From Deltaproteobacteria bacterium (GTDB lineage Bacteria; Bdellovibrionota; Bdellovibrionia; Bdellovibrionales; Bdellovibrionaceae), in the NCBI GenBank assembly GCA_013286585.1, contig JABDFK010000004.1, positions 26,469 through 90,468 on the forward strand: a DNA stretch of 64,000 bases. Reading direction: 5' to 3'. Below, piece by piece: positions 44,408 to 52,745 of the stretch. The number at the start of each line of letters is the position of its first letter. Position 1 is the first letter of the stretch. Made by a program: the position numbers and the translations under genes. The notes under the pieces are model-generated. The model was given only the letters and a program-made list of their open reading frames with translations, had not been told where the DNA came from and searched no databases.

Positions 44408-46299
44408 TTAGCACCCTTTGCGGCAGTGGCCCCGGAATCCTTAGTCGGAGGATTGACCATTGGCGCATCAAGAATAGATACGTTGAGGCCGCACGTTTTA
44501 AATTTGGAAGAGTCATTCTTACAGCCTAAGACGTTGCGGATGCTGGGATTCGCACCATAGATTCCGCCGATCCTAAGAGATGTTTCAGGATGTACTTCAT
44601 TGAAGGGAGACATATTTATATCAACATCTGACAGACAGAATATTTCCATTGAAGACATCAGCGCCTGTTTTCGCTGCTCCTGAGGTAGCTTTTGAATTTC
44701 ACGAGCCAAGACTTCCGAGGAGTAATAGTCCGCCATGGTCTCTCCAGATTGGCCAATCCCAAGTTTGATTGATTTGCTGTCCCGGTAACAGTTCAGCAGT
44801 CCTTCACATTCGCCGGAAAGATCATAGCCATTGATATAACTGATGTAGGGGTCAATCTTATGACCAGATTCGTGAGCGATCGCTCCTAAAAACGCATAGG
44901 GATTTTCATCGAGTATTGAAAGAATCGCCGGTTGCATGGTGACCTGCTCGTCCGTTTTTTCTTTTCCAGTGGATCCTGCTGGGTTGTAAAATGCATTGAT
45001 GGAGGTAAAGAAAGATAACTCCGGATCAAAAAATGCGGTTCTGGCGGATCCGTTCAAATTCTTTCCTGCGGTTTCTTCGTTCAATACTTCCACCCCATTG
45101 CTGTCCTTGGTATAAGATGATGCCTCTGGTTTTTGCATCCAACTGATCTTGAGATCACCGTATCCCTCGAGGATATCGCCACGTTTTTTTGGATCTTTAA
45201 CCAATGATCCGACCAGGTCCTGAATATCATTCTTCGCTGACTGGGCGATTCCCGCAGCCAGCTTTTGTCGCTCTGGGCTGTAAGCGGAATCGATCAGGCT
45301 TTCTACAGTGACTCTTGACCTGGCGATTTCTTTCTTGAGGTCGCTGGTCACTTTTTTACCAGCATTTGTGACGATACTGTCATATGAATTGCAGGTGTCG
45401 GTTATAGATTCATCTAGTAGTTTTATTTTATCTCTTAAACTCTCAACCTCCGACTTTGGCGGGGATTTCACCGGAGTTTGCAGGGATACTGAACCTAAGG
45501 ACGTGTCCATAACAATGTGGGACCTTATGAACTGCTCTGCTTTCCGCTGGTATCCTTCGCTGCCTTCTTCCCTAAAAAGTTCGGTTTCTTGTCGCTTCAG
45601 TTGCGGAATATTAGCGCATTCTTGCACTAGGCGCGGATCGTCTTTTGACTTTGGCAAAGAGGAGCCCGCAGTTTTTAAGTTCTTGCATCTCCAGCCAAAT
45701 TGATCGACGAAATTTGGAATGTCTTGGGCGTTGTACTTGATGGATAGTTCTTTGTATTTAGTCTGGAAGGTTTGATATCTATGTACGATATTCTTCAGTT
45801 CGGCAGGTTCTGTTAATAAATAAGATGGAATCGCGTTCAGCTCGGATTTTTCTTTACCGCATTGCTGAGCGGTTTCGTAGATCTTATCAGCGTCGCCGTT
45901 TATAGAGAGAAAATTGTCCGGATTGACCAGGCGTTCCCAAGCCTCTTTGTCCGGAGAACTTTTTATGGTTAGGCCAGCGGCTTTTAGTTTTGATTTTAGG
46001 GCATCATTAAAATCCTTGTATCCCATTTGTTGAGCAGCTTTGTTGCGCGCATCCACCACGGGTTTTTTAATCTTGGCTTGTTCTTTTTTTATAATGTCTT
46101 GATATTTATATTTGCCGTTCGCACTCACGCAAGCGGCAGCATACAGGTCTTCGCAAGCGTCGGCTTGACCGGGCTTTAGCGATTCTGGCGTCAGGGGAAA
46201 TGTACAGACCAAACAGTCGCGCTCTTGCCCGCTGCTGTTCATGGAGAACAGTTGTATAAGAAAGACTATTTTGAGAACAGATTTTGTATAGGTGCTCAT
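44404..46299 (-). CDS. secreted M13-like zinc metallopeptidase
   Basis: A 631-residue exported protein. Near residue 445 it reads I-N-A-F-Y-N-P, then A-I-A-H-E-S-G-H at about 473-480 (zinc ligands His476 and His480, catalytic Glu477), G-E-T-M-A-D about 50 residues on, and H-P-E-T-S-L-R-I-G-G near the end: the order and spacing match the peptidase M13 (neprilysin) catalytic domain. The N-terminal part is helical and Cys-rich. ATG 46299 follows a perfect TATAAT (46312-46307) by 7 bases, again a near-leaderless start. It may cleave envelope or host peptides; that is inference. Confidence 0.65.
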   Translation of the reverse strand: MSTYTKSVLKIVFLIQLFSMNSSGQERDCLVCTFPLTPESLKPGQADACEDLYAAACVSANGKYKYQDIIKKEQAKIKKPVVDARNKAAQQMGYKDFNDALKSKLKAAGLTIKSSPDKEAWERLVNPDNFLSINGDADKIYETAQQCGKEKSELNAIPSYLLTEPAELKNIVHRYQTFQTKYKELSIKYNAQDIPNFVDQFGWRCKNLKTAGSSLPKSKDDPRLVQECANIPQLKRQETELFREEGSEGYQRKAEQFIRSHIVMDTSLGSVSLQTPVKSPPKSEVESLRDKIKLLDESITDTCNSYDSIVTNAGKKVTSDLKKEIARSRVTVESLIDSAYSPERQKLAAGIAQSAKNDIQDLVGSLVKDPKKRGDILEGYGDLKISWMQKPEASSYTKDSNGVEVLNEETAGKNLNGSARTAFFDPELSFFTSINAFYNPAGSTGKEKTDEQVTMQPAILSILDENPYAFLGAIAHESGHKIDPYISYINGYDLSGECEGLLNCYRDSKSIKLGIGQSGETMADYYSSEVLAREIQKLPQEQRKQALMSSMEIFCLSDVDINMSPFNEVHPETSLRIGGIYGANPSIRNVLGCKNDSSKFKTCGLNVSILDAPMVNPPTKDSGATAAKGAK

Positions 46300-46379
46300 T
46301 GTCCCCATTATAATCTATTCACAAATAAAATGGATATGAGCGTGTGGATCTATCGACTAAGATCCAGTCGATGGAACTA

Positions 46380-47972
46380 TCAAGTCATATTTGTCGTTGA
46401 CCAAAACTCCACAAACGCAATCGTACTTTCCGCCGGCGGTTCTTCCACAGAGGAAATCTCCTTCAGATCCGAAATAGCAGGACCAGAAATCACATGACCA
46501 TGGGCCGAGAATCTAGAACCATGGCACGGACAGTCCCAAGTTTTTTCGGCGCTATTCCAGTGGACGACTCCGCCCATGTGCGGACAAGTGGCAGAGCAGT
46601 GATGCAGTTGATCGTCGATATCTTTGTAAGTGGCAATGAGTGACATGCCCTTGCGAAAAATGGCGCCTTCACCGCGTTTTAAATCTTCGGCATCCATCGT
46701 CTCACCGGGGGCCACCCAATCCATGTATTGAGCAGCCACGTTCATATTTTCTTTGATGAACTCACGGGAGGCTAGCAGTGAAATTCGACCAGGGCTGTAG
46801 AGCTTTTCCCACGGGTTTTCGCGTCCTATGATTAAATCCTTCACCAACATGGCGCCCAAAGTACAATGGGTCATACCGTTGCCGGCATCTCCGGTGATCA
46901 CGAATACATTGTTGCTGTCCATGGGATTTTTGCCAATGTAAGCAAGCCCATCCATGGGCTGCATCACTTGTCCAGACCAGCGGTAGTCAATAGATCGAAT
47001 CATCGGAAAATATTTTCGAGCCCATAGTTCCAGTCGATCGAAGCATTTCTCGGGATGTTTCTCCTGCCCAGTTTTGTGATCTTCGCCACCGACAATCAAA
47101 TGATCCTTATCCAAGGAGCCACTTTCTACACGCGCATAGTGACAGGGATCTCCGGTGTCCCAATAGAGAGCCTGTGCCACACTTCCCTTTGGAATCTCTG
47201 CTCCCACCACATAAGTTCGATAGGCGGCTTGTTTGCTGTGTATCACGATCATATCATTCACCGGGGTATTAGTGGCGACGACTAGGACTTCAGCCATGAC
47301 CAGGCAATGATTTCTGGCTGTGATGAGTGCCGGCTGACCACTTTCGATTTTGTCCACTGGAGTCTCTGTGTAAATTCGTCCACCCATTTTGCGAATGGCG
47401 TGGCAAAGGCCAGCCAAATATTTCATCGGATGAAACGTCGCCTGCTGGCCGAAATGAATGCACTTTCCTGTGTCAAATGAGCTCATTGGGGAGCGTCCGG
47501 CCCAGGTGATGCCATCAAGACCCACCCGCTGCAATGCCTCGAACTCTTTGTGCAGAATTGAAGGATCGTCCTCTGGGGCCAAACAAAGGTAGCCGGGTAG
47601 ACGCCGCCAATCGCATTGAATTTTTTCGATCCTCACGATTTGTTCCATTTTTTCAATGGCGGACTGATGGCTTTCGGCGGCCAGTCTTGCTCCCTCTGCC
47701 CCGTGCAGTTTCTCGAGATTGAAATATCTTTCATCCAAACAGGTGGTCAGGTGCGCGGTTGTTCGACCAGTTTGTCCGCTGCCAACTCTGTGGCTTTCTA
47801 AGACCACGACCGAACGTCCCTCTTTCAAGAGCAGATAGGCAGTGGTCAGGCCAGCGATTCCGGCTCCGACGATGCACACATCTGTGCGCAAATTGTCTGT
47901 TAGCCGTTCCTGGGGAAACGGATGAACTTGATCGTCCCAAAGAGAAAGAGTTTCTGTCGAACTTAATATCAT
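46380..47972 (-). CDS. FAD-dependent oxidoreductase with C-terminal Rieske domain
   Basis: A 530-residue cytoplasmic fusion. Residues about 28-400 form a DAO/DadA-type FAD domain (V-C-I-V-G-A-G-I-A-G-L-T-T, about 32-44; G-D-A-G-N-G-M-T-H near 375). The last 90 residues are a Rieske [2Fe-2S] domain with C-P-H-M-G-G and C-P-C-H-G-S-R-F as cluster ligands. Such fusions are annotated as oxidoreductases of unknown substrate. The DUF2231 membrane gene lies 8 bp upstream in the same direction, suggesting a membrane electron partner. Confidence 0.9.
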   Translation of the reverse strand: MILSSTETLSLWDDQVHPFPQERLTDNLRTDVCIVGAGIAGLTTAYLLLKEGRSVVVLESHRVGSGQTGRTTAHLTTCLDERYFNLEKLHGAEGARLAAESHQSAIEKMEQIVRIEKIQCDWRRLPGYLCLAPEDDPSILHKEFEALQRVGLDGITWAGRSPMSSFDTGKCIHFGQQATFHPMKYLAGLCHAIRKMGGRIYTETPVDKIESGQPALITARNHCLVMAEVLVVATNTPVNDMIVIHSKQAAYRTYVVGAEIPKGSVAQALYWDTGDPCHYARVESGSLDKDHLIVGGEDHKTGQEKHPEKCFDRLELWARKYFPMIRSIDYRWSGQVMQPMDGLAYIGKNPMDSNNVFVITGDAGNGMTHCTLGAMLVKDLIIGRENPWEKLYSPGRISLLASREFIKENMNVAAQYMDWVAPGETMDAEDLKRGEGAIFRKGMSLIATYKDIDDQLHHCSATCPHMGGVVHWNSAEKTWDCPCHGSRFSAHGHVISGPAISDLKEISSVEEPPAESTIAFVEFWSTTNMT

Positions 47973-47980
47973 AAAATATC

Positions 47981-48487
47981 CTATCTGATGGAATGTGCAT
48001 TTCTGCTGGCAGAGGGATCGATTCGCTCTTGTTGAGGTGTCAAATTAACACCCACATGATGTGTGCCGACCATCTTCCATCCTAAAAATCCCGCAGTCAT
48101 CGTGAGAACAAATCCAAGAACACAAAGTGTGGCACCCATGCTAGCGTTGGGATGGATCGAATCATATTGTCGATAGTTGACCCAAGCACTCATGGCAAAA
48201 ATCAGAAGTGCTGCAACATTTAATAGCATGTGAAAAAATCCAGTGAGTTTTGCCGGGCTTCCAGTAGGTACTCCGAAGGCCCAATCGATAAATCCTGGCA
48301 CTGCAGCGACCACGGCGCCGATAACTCCGGCGACATTGGAGATATATGCCAGTCTAAACCAGAACACATCGTGAACCCCAGTTGCATAGAAAACATAGGC
48401 AGCACATGCGGCCGTATAAAACGTGATCGGAAATGCCACCAGCATTGGATGAATCGGATGCCCTGCGATTTTAGCTTTGCTATACAT
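47981..48487 (-). CDS. DUF2231 membrane protein
   Basis: A 168-residue protein with four hydrophobic helices and the DUF2231 hallmark H-P-I-H-P-M-L-V-A-F-P-I near residue 11, later D-W-A-F-G-V-P and H-M-L-L-N. DUF2231 proteins are small inner-membrane proteins that often carry heme-binding histidines and accompany oxidoreductases. Here it precedes the FAD/Rieske gene in one operon, so it may pass electrons to or from it. The link is inference. Confidence 0.88.
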   Translation of the reverse strand: MYSKAKIAGHPIHPMLVAFPITFYTAACAAYVFYATGVHDVFWFRLAYISNVAGVIGAVVAAVPGFIDWAFGVPTGSPAKLTGFFHMLLNVAALLIFAMSAWVNYRQYDSIHPNASMGATLCVLGFVLTMTAGFLGWKMVGTHHVGVNLTPQQERIDPSASRNAHSIR

Positions 48488-48634
48488 AGGAAATCTCCTG
48501 CTTGGAATAGCAGCAGCAATAAGCGCGCCATGAAGGACCGCTGCTCAGTGTTTTGAGAGATAGTTTCTGGGTATTTTTTCACCACTCAGGGAAATTCAGT
48601 ACCCTCGGTGGTCCACTCCGGGCAAGATGATGTG

Positions 48635-49726
48635 ATGGCGCTACAAAATAGATCTTCGGCATTGGATCTTCTTCGTGTCCTCGCGGTCACCATGGTGCTG
48701 ATCTTTCACTATTCAATAGCGTCCAAGCAGCTTATGTTTTCTTCCAGCGGTGCATACGGCTGGATGGGTGTGGATCTCTTCTTTGTGCTCAGCGGATATT
48801 TGATCGGAGGCCAACTTTTTCAGTCGTTGGCCAAAGGCAATCCTCTGCAGCTGAAATTTTTTTTTCTGCGTCGGGCTCTAAGAACCTTTCCCCTTTTTTT
48901 CGTGGTGCTGGCGATTTACGTTTTTTTCCCGTCCCTGCGCGAGCCCTCTTCGCTGCCGGCCCTCTGGAAGTATTTCACATTCACTCAGAATATCGGCTTG
49001 GATCGGGGGGCGACGGGAGCGTTCTCGCATGCCTGGTCTCTGTGCGTGGAAGAGCAATTTTATCTACTCCTTCCACTGACGACACTGTTATTAGTGAAAA
49101 CAAATTGGCAGGGAAAAGCGGCGCTTTTGCTGGCGTTACTTTTTGTCATGGGTATGGTGCTCAGGTCTTCGCTCTGGTTGCTGGTGTTGCAGCCACTGAA
49201 GGATAGCGCAGCTAATTTTGGCAATCTCTATGATCAATACATCTACTATCCGACCTACACTCGTCTAGACGGATTGTTGGTCGGGGTTGGTTTGGCGTTA
49301 CTGAAAGTTTTCAAGCCTCAGCTGTGGAATCATTTGATCAGACTGCGTTTTCTGCCGTGGATGACGGCGGCACTTTTTCTGGGATTGTCCGTCTTTCTTA
49401 CGGATCAAGATTTTTCGTTGCTTAGTTCCGCTCTACTGTACCCTTGTGTGGCAATAGGATTCGGCGCGCTGCTGGTGGCCGTGCACTCCTGGAAAATGAA
49501 AATACCAGGAATTTCAACCTTAGCATCTCTCTCTTACGCGGTTTACCTGATTCAAAAGCTGGTGTTTCATTGGTGCCGGCTGAGCTTACCATCGATCGGG
49601 GTAGAGCCTTACAGCTGGCAAGGCTTTGCTTTGACCACCATGGCTTGCCTGATCTTCGCGGCCGTTTTGCATTGGTTGGTCGAACGGCCGTTTCTGAAAT
49701 TGCGAGAAAATTACCGCATTTTTTGA
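48635..49726 (+). CDS. acyltransferase family 3 (OafA/YrhL-like)
   Basis: A 363-residue multi-pass inner-membrane O-acyltransferase. The start L-D-L-L-R-V-L-A-V-T-M-V and V-D-L-F-F-V-L-S-G-Y near residue 47 are the family signature (R-x10-H region with H-Y early and F-F-V-L-S-G-Y), followed by about ten hydrophobic helices and W-S-L-C-V-E-E-Q-F-Y. It probably acetylates surface polysaccharide or lipid. A GTG 27 bases earlier lies in a hairpin, so ATG 48635 is preferred. Confidence 0.92.
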   Translation: MALQNRSSALDLLRVLAVTMVLIFHYSIASKQLMFSSSGAYGWMGVDLFFVLSGYLIGGQLFQSLAKGNPLQLKFFFLRRALRTFPLFFVVLAIYVFFPSLREPSSLPALWKYFTFTQNIGLDRGATGAFSHAWSLCVEEQFYLLLPLTTLLLVKTNWQGKAALLLALLFVMGMVLRSSLWLLVLQPLKDSAANFGNLYDQYIYYPTYTRLDGLLVGVGLALLKVFKPQLWNHLIRLRFLPWMTAALFLGLSVFLTDQDFSLLSSALLYPCVAIGFGALLVAVHSWKMKIPGISTLASLSYAVYLIQKLVFHWCRLSLPSIGVEPYSWQGFALTTMACLIFAAVLHWLVERPFLKLRENYRIF

Positions 49727-49834
49727 AACGTGGCTGGACCCCTACTTTGGGCGAGGTCTGGGTTTCAAAGAAATTTAAGTTATTCGCAATATGAGTCGAA
49801 GAAGGTGAACAATAGAACTCTTGGGGAGGCTTAC

Positions 49835-50497
49835 GTGAGAACATTACTTTTTATAATGATCTTATCCATCTGCGAAATTGGGAACGCTGCGCCGCCCGAG
49901 TATGCGCACATTAAGTCACTCAATCTGTCGCAAGTGAAAGAAATGCTTCCTGCCTATGGTAATGTGGGCAATTGCAATATCAGCTTTAAGCCGGTCCCGG
50001 GTAAACCAGGTGTTACTGCGATCACTGTTGAAGAGAGTTCTTCTAAGACCAAGGCGTCTATAGAATTTGATCCATCATCTAAAAATTTCGTCCAGCGAAA
50101 CTTCATGAATGAGCATCGTTCAGAGATTTTGAGCTACAATCGTTTCGCAGCTTTCGATACAAAGGCAGATCCAGATGGGGGAAGCCGTGTGGGTTGGATC
50201 GATTTTTGGAACCCGTCCTCCGACCACAACGGCGTGACTTCATCGAATTCGCATTTGAAGCTGTACTTCGACAACAGCACGAATAAAGTGATTGGTATGT
50301 CTTTCGAGAAGGTGGATACTTCAGTTGCAGCTGCCGTTAATTACAAAAAGCAAGATCTGGTGACCGCACTTTACTGTGGTAAGGTTGGAGACACTATAGA
50401 GTGGGCCAAGAAATTGTATAACGATAAAACCAAGGATACGGTCACAATACCGTTGGCCCTCCCTCCCGATTCTTCGGCTGGTGGCACCGCACATTGA
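49835..50497 (+). CDS. exported protein of unknown function
   Basis: A 220-residue protein with signal peptide ending N-A-A at about residue 19, then a mature beta-rich part (V-G-N-C-N-I-S-F-K-P, I-S-F-K-type strands) and S-S-N-S-H-L-K-L-Y-F. GGGGAGG 6 nt before the GTG at 49835 fixes the start; the frame is open 105 bp further but without such a site. Only 3 bp separate it from the thioesterase-like gene. No family recognised. Confidence 0.78.
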   Translation: MRTLLFIMILSICEIGNAAPPEYAHIKSLNLSQVKEMLPAYGNVGNCNISFKPVPGKPGVTAITVEESSSKTKASIEFDPSSKNFVQRNFMNEHRSEILSYNRFAAFDTKADPDGGSRVGWIDFWNPSSDHNGVTSSNSHLKLYFDNSTNKVIGMSFEKVDTSVAAAVNYKKQDLVTALYCGKVGDTIEWAKKLYNDKTKDTVTIPLALPPDSSAGGTAH

Positions 50498-50500
50498 AGC

Positions 50501-51016
50501 ATGAGCTTCCGTCTGCGCTTCCTACTAAGAATAATTCGCTGGTTCTTTGAGCCAGCTCTAGATCCTAAAAAAGAATACCGTGGTGAGTACCGGGTTTGGC
50601 CCACAGAGGCTGAACTCAGTGTGGTGGAAAATGCCCGCTACGGATATTTTTTCGTGCTCGAGAGATTTCGTCCTATTTTTTCAACTCCGCTGTGGAAGAT
50701 CTGTCGTAAAAACAAATGGACTGCGGTGATGGGAGCACAAATCTACAAAGTGAAGCGCCCACTCAGGCGCTGGCAGCGGTTCAGCATCATCACTCAGCCC
50801 CTGTGCTGGGACGGCAAATGGTTCTATTTTGAACAGAGAATTGAGTCCGGCGGAAAACTTGTGTGTTCAGGAGTGATCTCGGTGATTTTTCTTAGCAAGG
50901 ATCGAAAGATTCCACCCGCGGAAGTGGTCGGGTTTCTGGGTGGCGAGGCTTCATCGCCACCTCTATCAGATGCCATCAGAAAATTTATTTCAGCAGAGCA
51001 AGCTTTGGATATTTAG
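50501..51016 (+). CDS. acyl-CoA thioesterase-like hotdog protein
   Basis: A 171-residue protein with the layout of 4HBT_2 thioesterases: Y-R-V-W-P-T-E (about 29-35), N-A-R-Y-G-Y-F-F-V-L-E-R-F (about 44-55), then T-A-V-M-G-A-Q-I and L-R-R-W-Q-R-F-S-I-I-T-Q-P and W-F-Y-F-E-Q-R. The usual D-x-x-x-H-x-N-N motif is altered here to A-E-L-S-V-V-E-N-A, so activity may differ. Cytoplasmic; probably cleaves acyl-CoA or acyl-ACP. It follows the exported protein gene after 3 bp. Confidence 0.72.
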   Translation: MSFRLRFLLRIIRWFFEPALDPKKEYRGEYRVWPTEAELSVVENARYGYFFVLERFRPIFSTPLWKICRKNKWTAVMGAQIYKVKRPLRRWQRFSIITQPLCWDGKWFYFEQRIESGGKLVCSGVISVIFLSKDRKIPPAEVVGFLGGEASSPPLSDAIRKFISAEQALDI

Positions 51017-51023
51017 CCAATGT

Positions 51024-51338
51024 TTAAAGGTGATCTTCGGCAGCTTGCTCGTGGCTCTTCACTGATACGGAAGAACAGTCTCCAGGATTGATCGTGTACG
51101 TGTAGGCCTGGGGCGGGGTCAAACAAGTCAATTTGACAGAGCCAGATTGTTTATCTGCACTCGGTTCTGTGTTGTCGATCCGGCAACCATAGCCATCATC
51201 CCGCGCCGCTTGTAGGACCGCGCTTTGAATTTGTTCGAAACATGCCGTCGAATTGGGAGTGCGTTTGGCCGGATTCTTAGCCAGGGCTGGCATGAAACTC
51301 AAAAGAACAATTCCCGCTACTAGCATCAACAATTTCAT
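51024..51338 (-). CDS. small exported protein of unknown function
   Basis: A 104-residue protein with a signal peptide to about residue 20 (P-A-L-A) and a mature part with four cysteines (A-C-F-E, G-C-R-I, L-T-C-L, G-D-C-S), probably two disulfides. It is convergent with the preceding gene. No family recognised. Confidence 0.75.
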   Translation of the reverse strand: MKLLMLVAGIVLLSFMPALAKNPAKRTPNSTACFEQIQSAVLQAARDDGYGCRIDNTEPSADKQSGSVKLTCLTPPQAYTYTINPGDCSSVSVKSHEQAAEDHL

Positions 51339-51400
51339 TTTCGCTCCAAGGTGAAAGATCTTATATTATTAGACCGTAGGTACTAATTTCTGTAAAGATC

Positions 51401-51850
51401 TCACGAGGTCTGGGCTGGTCCAGCTTCAAAGGACTTTTGCAGGAAAAACCGTTTGTGTCCTCTGGGGAAATTATTCAGTTCGCCAAAAATTTCGTAGCCT
51501 TGTTTTTTATAGAAATCCAAAGCTTGAAACGAAAAGGTATCCAGATGGGCGGCGAAGCAACCACGCTTTTTCGCTTCGTCTTCAGCCATCTGAAGCAATC
51601 GTGCTCCCAGTCCCGATTTCCGTGCTGTCTCTGAAACCCACAGATGATTGATAAACAGCCAGTCTCTAGAAGTGTAGCCGCGGGCTCCACCGATGATTTC
51701 ACCCGATGAATTTCTGGCCACCACCAAAAGATCTTTTTTTCCAAGACTACCGGCCACGTGTTGGTCATTGAAGGCCACCAAGCCTTCGACGATTTTTTTA
51801 CCGGCCTCTTCGCTGACGATATCAGAAATCTCAAATTTAAGTTCAGACAT
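51401..51850 (-). CDS. GNAT acetyltransferase
   Basis: A 149-residue cytoplasmic acetyltransferase. The beta-strands L-L-V-V-A-R-N-S-S-G-E-I-I-G-G, W-L-F-I-N-H-L-W-V (about 74-82), the acetyl-CoA loop R-K-S-G-L-G-A-R-L-L (about 87-96) and A-L-D-F-Y-K-K-Q-G-Y-E are all canonical. ATG 51850 with GAGGATCAT upstream is the start, though the frame opens 39 bp earlier. The substrate is unknown. Confidence 0.9.
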   Translation of the reverse strand: MSELKFEISDIVSEEAGKKIVEGLVAFNDQHVAGSLGKKDLLVVARNSSGEIIGGARGYTSRDWLFINHLWVSETARKSGLGARLLQMAEDEAKKRGCFAAHLDTFSFQALDFYKKQGYEIFGELNNFPRGHKRFFLQKSFEAGPAQTS

Positions 51851-51965
51851 ATGATCCTCTAACTCTGCCAGTTTTCGGAAATACTTCAAGCAAGTTACGA
51901 AAAGCGGACCTCATCTAAGATATAGTAGATCTCGGCAATGCGCCCAATTTTGAATATATCCAATG

Positions 51966-51995
51966 TTGACAAGTACGTTTAAATAACGTACTAAT
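51966..51995 (+). promoter_or_regulatory. promoter with operator between -35 and -10
   Basis: A consensus TTGACA (51966-51971) is followed 18 bp later by ACTAAT (51990-51995). Exactly between them sits a perfect 8-bp inverted repeat AGTACGTT/AACGTACT (51972-51992, 5-base centre). The next gene encodes an XRE regulator, so autorepression is likely. Confidence 0.65.
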
Positions 51996-52007
51996 GAGGA
52001 GTTGGGA

Positions 52008-52397
52008 ATGCAAACCAGTGTTGACTTGACCAGGGTTCAAAAAGCCTTACGAAAGCTACCGATAAACATGAGTACTAAGAAAAAATATGGTTTAAAGCAT
52101 CTAGAGAAGGAGTTTGGTGCGCTCACATTTGGTCGGTTGCTGCATGCCCATCGTCTTGGAGAGGACTATTCCCAGGTTGAGTTGGCGAAGATGTTGGGTA
52201 TTTCCAAACAAAGCCTCAATGATTTGGAGGCTGGTCGAACGTTGGCATCGATAGCCCGCGCGGTTGAAATCGCAAAAAAATTGGGATTGATGGAGGCTGC
52301 CTCAGTAGAACTTGCGATTCAGGATCAATTGGATAGGGAAGGACTCAACTTCAGCGTTAAAATATCCGATCGTTCTGGAAAGGGGCGGGCGGCTTAG
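52008..52397 (+). CDS. XRE-family transcriptional regulator
   Basis: A 129-residue DNA-binding protein. The helix-turn-helix spans about 58-80 (S-Q-V-E-L-A-K-M-L-G-I-S-K-Q-S-L-N-D-L-E) with the typical R-T-L-A-S-I-A-R-A-V-E-I after it. The N-terminal 45 residues are basic and extended. GAGGAG 6 nt before the ATG selects it over the TTG. A palindrome lies between -35 and -10 of its promoter. No toxin-like gene adjoins, so it is a lone regulator, perhaps an orphan antitoxin. Confidence 0.85.
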   Translation: MQTSVDLTRVQKALRKLPINMSTKKKYGLKHLEKEFGALTFGRLLHAHRLGEDYSQVELAKMLGISKQSLNDLEAGRTLASIARAVEIAKKLGLMEAASVELAIQDQLDREGLNFSVKISDRSGKGRAA

Positions 52398-52484
52398 GCT
52401 CCCACTAAGCAATTGGTTGACCCCCGGTATTCCGCCAGCATAGAAGTGATCGGAACCAAAACTCAAGAAAATGGAGAACACAAA

Positions 52485-52733
52485 ATGGCAGCTAAACCGA
52501 CTAAAACTGGCGACGCAGAAAAAAAACCAAAGAAAAAAGCCGTGACTGGATTTGCACCCATGAAATTCAAAGAATTCACGATCACTCAGAAACGTTCCGG
52601 CCGTTATGCAGTGGCTACTGCCAAAGGTAAATATGTGAACGGCGCAGAAAAAGAAAAACTTTTACTGGAAGCCAAACTTTTGCAGCCTTCGTTGAAAAAA
52701 GCGGCGGCACCCGCAGAAACACCGGCCACATAA
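52485..52733 (+). CDS. small Lys-rich protein of unknown function
   Basis: An 82-residue basic protein with a Lys/Pro-rich N-terminus (E-K-K-P-K-K-K-A-V) and a short central segment M-K-F-K-E-F-T-I-T-Q-K-R-S-G-R-Y-A-V, ending in an Ala/Pro tail. GGAGAA precedes the ATG at 52485. It resembles small nucleic-acid-binding or ribosome-associated proteins in composition only. It lies 12 bp upstream of the SWIM/J-domain gene and probably shares its transcript. Confidence 0.65.
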   Translation: MAAKPTKTGDAEKKPKKKAVTGFAPMKFKEFTITQKRSGRYAVATAKGKYVNGAEKEKLLLEAKLLQPSLKKAAAPAETPAT

Positions 52734-52745
52734 AGCAGAGCTCTT

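Noticed and set aside
48608..48634. GTG start nine codons upstream for the acyltransferase
   Set aside because: It lies inside an imperfect palindrome (ACCAC...GTGGT, 48581-48612) and adds residues not typical of the family; ATG 48635 is better.
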